Source of the DNA: Lachnospiraceae bacterium
GTDB lineage: Bacteria; Bacillota; Clostridia; Lachnospirales; Lachnospiraceae
DNA: 64,000 bases
Assembly (NCBI GenBank): GCA_017455435.1
Contig: JAFTAU010000023.1
Span: forward strand, 1-64,000
Direction: 5' to 3'
The notes beneath the pieces are model-generated. The model ran no database searches. It had not been told where the DNA came from and saw only the letters and a list, made by a program, of their open reading frames with translations. This document shows positions 35,016 to 44,800 of this stretch, in pieces (the stretch's first letter is position 1; each line of letters begins with the position of its first letter). Both the position numbers and the translations under genes were made by a program.

Positions 35016-36356
35016 TTATCTGATCAGAACGGTTCCGTCTTCCCGATATTCCACTGCTTCTTTTTTGCAGGCATTGCTGTCGAGAAAAACGAAATAATCC
35101 TGTTTTGTACTGAATTGCGGTTTAAATTTTTCAATAATGGCTTTTGCGCGGGAAGCACCGCCGCAAAGCAGCAGACCGGCCATCGCCGCCTGCACGCGGG
35201 CGGAATCTTCACAGGTGGCAGCGGGGTCGGAAAAGCCGAAGCTGCTCCCGTGAACCTTTCCCGTAGAGCCTCCGATAAACGCATGCACGCCGGGCATAAG
35301 CATCGTAACGTCGCCGAAATCCGAGCTGCCGGCTCCCCATCCGTCAGGCTGGTAAACCGTATCCCTCAGAGTCATTTCCATTGCCTCTATTGCGACATCA
35401 ATCAGCTCCGGGTCATAACTTCTGGGCATGTATCCCATGGTATCTTCTATCGTAACGGTGCAGCCCATGGCGAGAGCCGCTCCCGACAAAGCTTTGTTGA
35501 TTTTTTGATTTGTCCCGGAGACAGCCTGCGTCGTGGCGGCGCGAACGTAATACTCCATTGTGACTTTGTCCGGTATGGTATTGACCACGTCTCCTCCGGA
35601 GGTGATTATGCCGTGGACTCTGATGTGGTCACTGTCTCTGAAGGTCTCCCTCAGCGCGTTTATGGCGTTTATGGCGTTTGTGGCGGCATAGAGGGCATTA
35701 TGACCCTTGTCGGGTGAACCGCCGGCGTGGGCGGCCAACCCGTGGAAGGTGACGGATTTGAATATAAAACCGTTTGAGCCGCGGTTGACTTTTCCCGTGC
35801 CAAGCGGTGATGTGCTGCTGTGAATCATCACGGCAATGTCGGCCTCATCCAGCAGTCCTCTGGCGATAAACTCCTGCTTTCCGCCACAGTATCTGATGAC
35901 GCCGTCTGCGATAAGCTTTTTGCGGTATTCAACCTCTATGAGCTCCTCGGCCGGAACGACAACCAGCATTATTCTGCCGCACAGGCCATCCAGAGCGCCG
36001 GGCTCCTTAAGCGCAGCCGCAAGGCCGAGCAGAGAGGCCGACTGGGCACAGTGCCCGCAGGCGTGAGCCGCGCCGGTTTCAGGATCCGCACAGGGGTGCT
36101 CAGGACAAAAGAGGGCGTCCATCTCGCCAAAGAATGCTACCGTGGGGCCGGGTCTGCCGGTGTCTGCCATCGCGGTGAATCCGGGAATATTTCCGGCGGG
36201 CGTAAGCTCATAGCCGAGAGACTCGTAAGCTTTTTTCAGATACTCGTGAGTCTTCCACTCTTTATATCCTGTCTCCGGATGCGTCCAGATATAATCAAAA
36301 GCGTCCGATATCAGTTTTTTGTTTTTGCTCACACCGGCGAGCAATGCGTCAGTCAA
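35016..36356 (-). CDS. M20 family amidohydrolase, second paralog
   Basis: 446 residues, cytoplasmic. Metal and catalytic signature: GEMDALFCPEHP (about 77), GAAHACGHCAQSASLLG (about 95) and VVPAEELIEVEY (about 136). SDFGDVTMLMPGVHAF near 345 matches the AbgB/M20D group. It differs enough from the M20 protein at 29814-31184 to suggest another specificity. It overlaps the small Fe-S protein gene by 8 nt. With the second M20 enzyme and the Dpp transporter it points to uptake and cytoplasmic cleavage of N-acylated amino acids or short peptides. Confidence 0.87.
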   Translation of the reverse strand: MTDALLAGVSKNKKLISDAFDYIWTHPETGYKEWKTHEYLKKAYESLGYELTPAGNIPGFTAMADTGRPGPTVAFFGEMDALFCPEHPCADPETGAAHACGHCAQSASLLGLAAALKEPGALDGLCGRIMLVVVPAEELIEVEYRKKLIADGVIRYCGGKQEFIARGLLDEADIAVMIHSSTSPLGTGKVNRGSNGFIFKSVTFHGLAAHAGGSPDKGHNALYAATNAINAINALRETFRDSDHIRVHGIITSGGDVVNTIPDKVTMEYYVRAATTQAVSGTNQKINKALSGAALAMGCTVTIEDTMGYMPRSYDPELIDVAIEAMEMTLRDTVYQPDGWGAGSSDFGDVTMLMPGVHAFIGGSTGKVHGSSFGFSDPAATCEDSARVQAAMAGLLLCGGASRAKAIIEKFKPQFSTKQDYFVFLDSNACKKEAVEYREDGTVLIR

Positions 36357-36738
36357 CTTTCTTTCCTCCGAATTTTTTGTTCCAGAAGCTGCGTTTTCTT
36401 TTCCGCTCAGGCGGAGTCGGGTCTTCCATGAGCTTTAAAAGCTCATCGCGGACGCCGGCAATCTGCTTTTGCATATCCTCTGAAATATGCGGGCAGACGT
36501 TGTCATCCACCTCTTTTCTCAGCAAAAGCGCCGCGCACTCTGCGCAGGTCTTTTGCCCGCAGTCTCCGCAGTTTGTACCGGGCAGCAGCTGCTCCGTCTT
36601 TTTCTCATATCTGGCAATCGTCTTTTCGGCAAATTTTCCGCCGACCGATGTCACAAATACGCTGAACAGGAACGAAAGCAATATCACTCCCGCGAATATT
36701 ACTACAGCAAATACAAGAATGTAAACCCACGGATTCAT
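36349..36738 (-). CDS. Small RnfB-like membrane Fe-S protein
   Basis: 129 residues. One N-terminal membrane span (about 5-30), then a (Fe-S) domain of the RnfB type: CGDCGQKTCAECA with Cys at 57, 60, 65 and 68, plus Cys 82 in DDNVCP. A basic tail (PPERKRKRSFWNKKF) follows. Full RnfB has further ferredoxin domains; they are absent. No other Rnf genes are near. The ribosome site is weak and only 3 nt separate it from the lipoprotein gene, so it depends on translational coupling. Why an electron-carrier-like protein sits in a peptide-uptake operon is unclear. Confidence 0.75.
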   Translation of the reverse strand: MNPWVYILVFAVVIFAGVILLSFLFSVFVTSVGGKFAEKTIARYEKKTEQLLPGTNCGDCGQKTCAECAALLLRKEVDDNVCPHISEDMQKQIAGVRDELLKLMEDPTPPERKRKRSFWNKKFGGKKVD

Positions 36739-36741
36739 TTA

Positions 36742-38784
36742 TTATTTCTTCGCCGTCTTAGAACCGTTTGTAAACGAGAATTCTCTGACCACAATCCTGT
36801 CGCCGGTGCTGAGACGCGCCGTCAGTGTGACGTCATAGGTCTCGCCGACCTTCATGCCGAAGTTCTGCAGCAGCGTTGCGAACATTCCCATATCGAGAGT
36901 GTCGCAGTAGCCGCGGATAACGGTATCCGCGCCGCCGCCGCCGTCAGAGCCGTCATGAACCCTGCCGAGCGTGGGATATGCGTTCTTATTGAATACCACT
37001 TCGCCCGAGGAATCCTTTATGGTCATATTGACTTCGTCGAGATAATAATTGGCCTTTACGTAACCTGTATAAAGTCCCGCTTTGCCGTCTACAGCGCCCT
37101 CAAAATGAGCCTCGGGAGTTTCCATCTCGCCGGTCAGAAGCTCCTCGCAGGTGACGGGGAAGCAGCCGTTCGTCAAAAGCGAGGCAAAAGTGTACTTCCA
37201 GTTAATCTTCCAGCTGGTATACGTATCGCCAAGGTCCTGCGTGGCACCCTGCTCGTCACAGATAATGTAGCTGTGCTGGGCGTCAATCTTTCCGTCCTGG
37301 TCGCGGACCACAACGGGATCCTCGGCAGCCATACGGGTATGTCCGCCGGCAGCGATCTTGTACCAGTAGGCGTCGCCCTTTCTCATCTGCGCGTAGCATT
37401 CCATGAGCTCATCCTCGGTAATCAGACAGCCCTCGCCGTCTCCTATCCAGTCTGTAGACAGATCCCTGTCCTGATAATTAATCTCGTCAGTATAGTCGCC
37501 CACCGAGATGCAGCCGAGCTTCATCATCGGGGTCTGTCCGGACACGCGGTGAAAATCTATGGTGTTGCTGACCGTCACCCAAGCCTGGAACAGCGCTGAG
37601 GAGCAGTCGTTTTGCATATAGCAGTCAAAGCTGTCCATCGAAGGCTGCGAATATGCCCAGTCTATGACATAGCCGTTCTCGTCCACCATATCGTGGAAGC
37701 GGTCAAGTGAAGAGCCCTTGTGCCCGTAAGGCATTCCGTAGTAAGTGACCTCCGGATAGAAAATGCCGTGGCAGGCGGTAAGTGAGCAGGTGCAGTCATG
37801 ATACAGCTTTTCCTTGACGTGCCATTCCACGGTGCCCATAGCGTACATCTGCTCCACGACTCTGTCTCTGAGCTTTTGCTGCGCCTCGGGAAGAGGCTCG
37901 CGGCCGTTGTCTCTGGTGAGACATTTGGTAACGGTGGTGCTGCCCGTGCTTTCTCCCGCAAGATCCGTAAAGAGCGTGCCGCCGACTGTGTTTTCAGCTC
38001 CGACAAAAGCGCACGCCTTTACCTCAGTATTATTGGCCTTGCCGACAATGAGTCCGGCGGTCTTTTGTCCGGCATCGGCTATCCTGATCAGACCGTTCTG
38101 TTCGATATTGGATACAGAGCCGCCCTCGGATATGCCCACAGCTCCGCCGACAGTTGCCGCTCCGGCGGAATTAACGACGATATCAACGTCAGAAATGGTA
38201 TTGGATACTTCTTTTTTATTAATTCCCGCGATGGTTCCGCAGGCGGCGCCGACGGCCAGCGTATCGGCGGTTATTGTGCCGGACTGGCTGTTTCTGGCCA
38301 GAGTGCCTTCATTGACTCCCGCGAAAACACCCACGTTCTTTGTGGCCTCTGTAGTCGTCACAGTCACATTTTTAAATGAGATATTCTTGACGCTGCCCCG
38401 GTTCAGCCCGATAAAGCCCTGGTTTCCGTTGGCGTCGGGAGCGGAAATGGTGAAATTGGATATGCTGTAGTTTGCCCCGTCAATGGTGCCCGTGAAGTTT
38501 TCGATGGGCTTAAGCTCGGCGCCTTCAAGGTCAATGTCGCGCAGGAGCGTGAACTTTGCGTCCGGATGAAGCGACATCTGCTTGATACCAACCTTTGAAT
38601 GGACGGAATAGGTTCCCGCCAGAGGGGTGGTTTCATCGATGGCGTCAATGATGGCATTCGGATCAATTGCGCTCTTTGATTCTTCTTCGGCCGCGGATTC
38701 AGACGATTCGACGGCCGGTTCTTCTCCGCACGCACAGGAGAAAACAAGTATCAAAGCAAGTAATAAAGCAAACATTTTTTTCAT
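36742..38784 (-). CDS. Lipoprotein: GLUG beta-helix domain plus NDCS/GHT putative cysteine peptidase
   Basis: 680 residues from the ATG at 38784 (GGAGG 6 nt upstream). Lipobox near residue 17-20 (FSCAC), acidic linker, then a GLUG-like beta-helix part at about 58-270 (FTGTIDGANYSISNFTI, GFIGLNRGSVKNISFKN, VGVFAGVNEGTL). From about 300 it is homologous to the secreted protein at 19315-20616: VEQMYAMGTVEW, YYGMPYGHKGSSLDRF, QNDCSSALFQAWVTV (candidate Cys near 394), MRKGDAYW, AGGHTRMAAEDP (candidate His near 480), and the same beta-rich C-terminal domain (GMKVGETYDVTLTARLS). It follows the giant-2 gene by 17 nt. So both giant proteins travel with one member of this family, here membrane-tethered. 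Enzyme activity is inferred. Confidence 0.62.
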   Translation of the reverse strand: MKKMFALLLALILVFSCACGEEPAVESSESAAEEESKSAIDPNAIIDAIDETTPLAGTYSVHSKVGIKQMSLHPDAKFTLLRDIDLEGAELKPIENFTGTIDGANYSISNFTISAPDANGNQGFIGLNRGSVKNISFKNVTVTTTEATKNVGVFAGVNEGTLARNSQSGTITADTLAVGAACGTIAGINKKEVSNTISDVDIVVNSAGAATVGGAVGISEGGSVSNIEQNGLIRIADAGQKTAGLIVGKANNTEVKACAFVGAENTVGGTLFTDLAGESTGSTTVTKCLTRDNGREPLPEAQQKLRDRVVEQMYAMGTVEWHVKEKLYHDCTCSLTACHGIFYPEVTYYGMPYGHKGSSLDRFHDMVDENGYVIDWAYSQPSMDSFDCYMQNDCSSALFQAWVTVSNTIDFHRVSGQTPMMKLGCISVGDYTDEINYQDRDLSTDWIGDGEGCLITEDELMECYAQMRKGDAYWYKIAAGGHTRMAAEDPVVVRDQDGKIDAQHSYIICDEQGATQDLGDTYTSWKINWKYTFASLLTNGCFPVTCEELLTGEMETPEAHFEGAVDGKAGLYTGYVKANYYLDEVNMTIKDSSGEVVFNKNAYPTLGRVHDGSDGGGGADTVIRGYCDTLDMGMFATLLQNFGMKVGETYDVTLTARLSTGDRIVVREFSFTNGSKTAKK

Positions 38785-38801
38785 CGTTTTCCTCCTCCGG
38801 A

Positions 38802-41800
38802 TTATTTGTCCTCTTCGTCTTTTTTGGACTTTTTCCTGCCTATGATCAGAAGAACTGCGCCGATTACCACAATTATGGCTGCGCCGGCTGCGATAAACGG
38901 CCACGCGCCGACCTCCCCGGACTGATCTTCGCCGGTGGCTTTTTCAGTCTCGGAGGAAGTATCCGTTTCGCCGCTGGGAGGCGTGACCTCGCCCTGCTCG
39001 GGATCCGTCATGGATTTGTCTCCCGCCGTGATGGTGTAAACCAGATTTCCGCCTTCATAGCCGTACTCGCCGAAGACTCTGTTTGTCAAAAGTCCTTCGG
39101 AAAGCTCTATCTCTATACGTGAATCCGTGCCGAGACCGTCCGCGTCAACAATCATGGTATTCTCTGCATCCAGGAACATATCTTTTCCGGTATTGCCAAA
39201 GACTTTCATATTGCCGCTCATTCTGATAATGCCTTTGATGTAGGAGTGCCCGTCATAATCGGAAGGAGCGATGTAGAAGGCCGCGCCGTTGCCGCCGGAT
39301 TTGTTTTCTGTGACGGTGAGGTTTTTCATGTTGACGTTGGTGACCATGTAGATGCCGCCGCCCTCGAGCGCCGCCGTATTGCCGCGGATTATGTCTCCGT
39401 CCAGCTCGCTGAAAATGCCGCTGTTGATGTAGATGCCACCGCCCTGCTCACCGGAGGTATTGCCCTCGATGAGGTTGTTGTGAGTCTTGAAATACGGTCT
39501 TCTGAAATCTACGTCCTTGCCTACATTGTAGTATGCTTTGTACGCAACCACGCCGCCGCCTATCATCTGAGCGGTGTTGTTTGTAATGGTACAATTATTC
39601 ATCTCAACGCTGCCGGTGGAATAGAGACCGCCTCCCTTTTCGGGAGCAGAGTTTCCGTCAATCACGCAATTTTCAATGGTGAGCCACGCAGGTCTGCTGA
39701 CAAAGATTCCGCCGCCGCTCTTTTCGACTGTGTTATTGACAAAGCGCGAATTCTTTACGTTTGCGTAGCTGTTTGCGCTGAGGTAGAAGCCGCCGCCGCT
39801 GCCGGTATCGGCAGTATTGTCGTGGATATTGATATTTTCCGCGTCAAGAGTGACTCTTGCCTGAACCACAATAGCGCCGCCATTCGTAGCGTGGTTTCCG
39901 TATGCCTCGATATTCTTCAGAGAGTGCTTATCAATTCCCATGCGGTCCGCTCTGCTAGTGTAGAGCAGGGCTCCGCCGGTTCTTTCGGTTTTGTTGTTTA
40001 TAAACTTTCCACCCGTAATATCGCTGCTGCATCTGTACAGGTAGATGCCTCCGCAAATGCCGGTTGCATGGTTTTCTTCAATCGTGCCGCCGCTCATCTT
40101 TATGAGACTGCCGGTACTCATGAAAATCGCGCCGCCGTTTTGCAGGCTGTCGTTTTCGGCTATTCTGCCGCCGCTCATCTCGAGCAGCGAACCATCACCT
40201 TCGACTAGGATTCCGCCGCCGTGGCCGCCCTTTTTGACTTCTTCATAATTTTCTGTTTCTGTATGGCCGCAGGTGTTCTTTGTGATGCTGCCGCCGCTGA
40301 TAACGAGCTTTGGAATCCAGACCTGGCCTGTGTCTTTATTGGTGTTTCTGGCAGCTCTGATGCCGCCGCCGTTGAGCTCTGCTCTGTTGGAGGTGATGCT
40401 TGTGCCTCTCAGATAGACCGTAGAGCCCATCAGCCTGAGTCCGCCGCCGCTGCCCTTTGCGAAGTTTCCGGAGATTGTACCGCCGGAAAGATTCGCCACG
40501 CCGGTGCGCAGAACTACGATACCGCCGCCTTCGCCGTTATTAGCTCTATTGTTTGAAACAGAACCGCCGGTCATATTGAGCCTGGTGTCTGTGCTGACAT
40601 AGATGCCGCCGCCATGAGAAGTGGTAGCAGTGTTGCCGCTGACTGTGCCGCCCTTCAGATTCATAACGGTGCCCTTGCCCTCGAGCAGGATGCCACCGCC
40701 GTTTGTGCCGCTGTTATTTGATACGCGGCCGCTGGTCATATTGATGGTGGATTTGTATTCGGTATTGGTGGCCTTGTCAACTGTTCTGTTGGCTCTGATG
40801 CCGCCGCCGTTGATCTTTGCGGTATTTCCGGTGATGGATGCGCCCTTCAGATTAAGCGTGGCTCCCATGAGTCTGATGCCGCCGCCGCTGCCGAATGCGT
40901 AGTTTCCGGTAACGGAACCGCCCGAAAGAGTCAGCACGCTGCGCAGTCCGACGATGCCGCCGCCCTCGCCGGCAGTGGAGCGGTTGTTTTTCAGGGTGCC
41001 GCCCGTCATATCAAATGTGGTGTTCGTGCTGATGTACAGGCCGCCCGCATGACCGCCCTTTACGCTCTTGTTTCCGCTGACGGTGCCGCCGGTCATGGTC
41101 ATTTTTGAACCCGTGCCCTGGACCAGTACGCCGCCTCCGTTTTTGGCTGTGTTATCGGAAATGCTGCCGCTCTTAAAGATAAGGCTGCCTTCCTTCATCA
41201 CATTTTCACCGTTTGAAGTGTATTTTGTGCTGTTGACCATCACACCGCCGCCGTTGCCGTCCGCGGTATTGCCGGATATTTCCATTCCGTCCAGCGTGAC
41301 ATCTCCGCCCTGGACGTAGAGACCTGCCGCATTGGCGTTGGTCTTGTTGCCGCGGATGATGCCGCCGGAAAGCGTGACGGTATTTCTGTATATGACCAGT
41401 CCGCCGCCGCTGCCTGTCGAGCTGTTGTTTATTATCTTTCCGGAAGTCATATTGAATTTCGTTCCGTAGCTGACATACACGCCGCCGCCGTTAACATCCG
41501 CGCTGTTCTTTTCTATTGTGCCGCTGAGAATACTAAGCTCGCTGTCGGAGCCCTGCAGCAGGATGCCCCCTGCCATCCTGGCTTTGTTGCCGCTGATAGT
41601 ACCGTTCTTTAAGGTAAGCTTGCCGGGGTCGGTCTTGCTTTCTCCGCCGCTGGTGTATTTTCCGGAATTGACCATGATAGCGCCGCCGTTGGCTCCTGCA
41701 GTATTGTTTTTAAACGGCGTTTTGCTCACAGTCACTTCTGCGCCCATTATATTCATGCCGCCGCCATTGGCTCCTGCGGTATTATCAGTGACGCTGCCGC

Positions 41801-44800
41801 CCGAAAGCTTTGCGCTGCTTCTGTAGAGATTGATGCCACCGCCGTTGCCGTCCGCGGTATTGCCGCTGATACTGCCGCCGGTCATTTCAAATTTTCCCGC
41901 AGTGCTGACATAGATGCCGCCGCCGTCGCCGGATGTAGTATTTCCGCTGATTGTTCCGCCGGAAAACTTAAACGTGAGATTTCCTTCGGTCAGGATGCCG
42001 CCGCCGTGCGTGGCAGACTTGTTTCCGCTGACCTTTCCGCCGCTGACGGTGATATCACCCTTTGTCATAATGCCGCCGCCGAGATTGCCGGACGTGTTGT
42101 CCGAAATCGATCCGCCGGTCATGGTGATTTTTGTTTTTGACTGGGCATAGATTCCGCCGCCGCTGGCTGAAAGAGTATTTCCAGTAATCTTTCCGCCGCT
42201 GATTGTCATTTCGGCGGGGGTGGTAAGATATACGGCGCCGGTATTTCCTGTGTTTTCCGAGATAAGGCCGCCGTACATATTAAAGCGTCCCGGCTCAACA
42301 GAGTCTCCGATATCTTCGGTGCCCGAGTAGCCGTATACTCTGACGGCCGCACCGGAAGTGGCGTTGTTTGCGGTTATGACGCCGCCGTACATATTGAATA
42401 TGCCGCCGGCTGCGGGAGCTCCGTCTATGGTATTCCTGCCGAGCACATAAACGCCGCCGCCCTCGCTGTCGCCGGTGGAATCATTTCCGGTAATGGTGCC
42501 TGCGTAGAGATTGAGCGTGGCTTCCTGCTGAACTCTGAGGCAGGCGCCGTATCCGGCCGTACCGCCGGTGATGGTGCCGCCGCCCACGCAGTCCGTGATG
42601 GAGACAGTCGTGCCGAAAGCCACGCGGTAAACACGTTTTCCGGCGGTGGTCTGGGTAACGGTATGACCGTTCAGACAAATATTGATAACGGCATCTTTTG
42701 CCGTAACCTGTTCCTCTGTGAGGGTGATATCTCCCACGAGATAATAGCTGCCGGATATGACGGGAAGCGTATTATTAGACTCCCATGCCATCCATGTGAT
42801 ATCGTCGTGGCTGCAGCCCTTGCCCTTTCCGTCGAGGCAGAGGCAGTGTTTGTGCGTTCCGTCCGTATCCACCCAGAGCCGTCCGTCCTTTGCGGTAACG
42901 GCGCTGTACGCGTTGTTTGTCACGAAATATTCCTCCAGATCCGCGGTTCCGTCGGTGGTAAATGCTGTCGGAACAGAGGCCACAGTAACGGCAACCTTTG
43001 AACCGTCAGTCATATCATGCGCATTGATAATCTGACCCGCCGCCAGGACAAGGTTGTTTGATTTTGAAGCATCGGTATTGTCGTCGATGACAACCTTTCC
43101 GGTGAGCTCTATTTCCGAATCCGCGACAGCGCTGTAAATGCCGCCGCCGCTTCCTCCGGCGGTATTGCCGGTGATTTCCGTATTATTAAGGCTCAGTGTG
43201 GCTTTGTTTGAAAGAGCAATCGCGCCGCCGTTTACGGTAGCTTCGTTGCCGGCTATTACCGCGTCACTGATAGTGATGACTGCACCTTCCTGAGCGTAAA
43301 TCGCGGCGCCGCTTGCGGAAGCGGTATTATTCTTTATTTCGCCGCCGAGAATATTGAGTATGGAATTTGTACCGGCATAGATGGTACCTGTCCTGCCGTT
43401 GTTATCGGAAATGGTGCCGCCGTAGATATTGGCGGTTCCGAGTGAATATGCGTCTCCGGGATCGGTGTTTGAAAAACCGTAGAGCCTGATGGCTGTGCCG
43501 GTTCTGCCGGTGTTGGCCTTGATAGAGCCGCCGTACATATTGAAGACGCCGCCGTTGAGATTAGTGCTTCCGGAAACTGTTCTGCCGACTATATACACGC
43601 CTGCGCCTTCGCCGCCGCTGGTCGCGTCGGAAGTGTTGCCCGTGATAATTCCGCCGTACATATTAAACACGGCATTCGAGTCAACCCTGACGCCCGCTCC
43701 GTATGTGCTTTTGCCTCCGGTGATGCTGCCCTGCTCTTCCCGGCAGTCGTAGAGATTGAATGTAGCTCCGGGTCTGACGCGAATAACTCTTGACACGCCG
43801 TTCCCCGTTATGCTGTGACCGTTCAGGCAGATGCTGATGTCAGCCGTTATTTCTGCCGTGCCGGAGAGAACAACGTCCTGTTCAAGGACATATTTTCCCG
43901 CTGCCGTGGGAAGTGAATCGCCTTTGGACCAGAAGTCAAATACTTCCGTGCCGTGTTTGTGAGATTCTTTTACGGTAACCGTAATCGTGTCCGTTTTTCC
44001 GCCGTCTTCGGAAGTGGCGGTGATGTGCGCCGTGCCTTCGGCTACGCCCGTGACCAGACCTTCATCGCTGACTGTGGCGACCTCCTCATTGTCGCTGCTC
44101 CAGGAGATGTTTTTATTGGACGCGCCTACCGGATCAAAGGTGACGGTAAGCTGCGCCGTGCCGCTATCATAAACAGCAACGTCGGTAGGGCTGACAGTGA
44201 TGCTGTTTACCGAAATCACTGTCGGCGGGACTGTGACAAGGCACGTGGCGGTCTTTCCGCCATCCACGGTGGTGGCGGTGATGTCGGCCGTGCCGGAGCC
44301 TACCGCGGTGACCAGTCCGTTTTCGTCAACTGTGGCGACGGATTTATCCGAGCTGTCCCAGGTGACCGACTTGTTGTCCGCATTATCGGGTGAAACGACA
44401 GCTGTGAGCGTTTCACTCTCGCCGTATGAAATAGTGGTGGATTCTTTGTTGAGATTAACGCCGGTGACTGCAATAGGGTCCCGGACAATGAGCTTGTGAG
44501 AGGCGTTTTCAGCGAGCACCTTTGAGGTGTCATTAAGCCACTTCCAGGCGCCCTTCAGCCCGCCGGTAATGGCGGCAAGCTCCGTAATGGTGGGAGCATT
44601 GGCATATCTGAGGCTGACATTCGTCCCGTCTGTGGGATTGACAATCTTGAAAGTGCCGGTGGCGCTTTGGACAGTGAAATCCGCCACGGCTCCGGAACTG
44701 TTCGTATTGCCGGAAATGACGTTTGCACCCTCAAGCGTAACGTTATTGTTCAGGATATAAACGGCACCGGTAAACGCTCCGCTCTTTGTGGTGGTGTTTC

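Noticed and set aside
36487..37599. 370-codon plus-strand frame
   Set aside because: Antisense of the NDCS/GHT lipoprotein and Fe-S protein genes, with no protein-like features.
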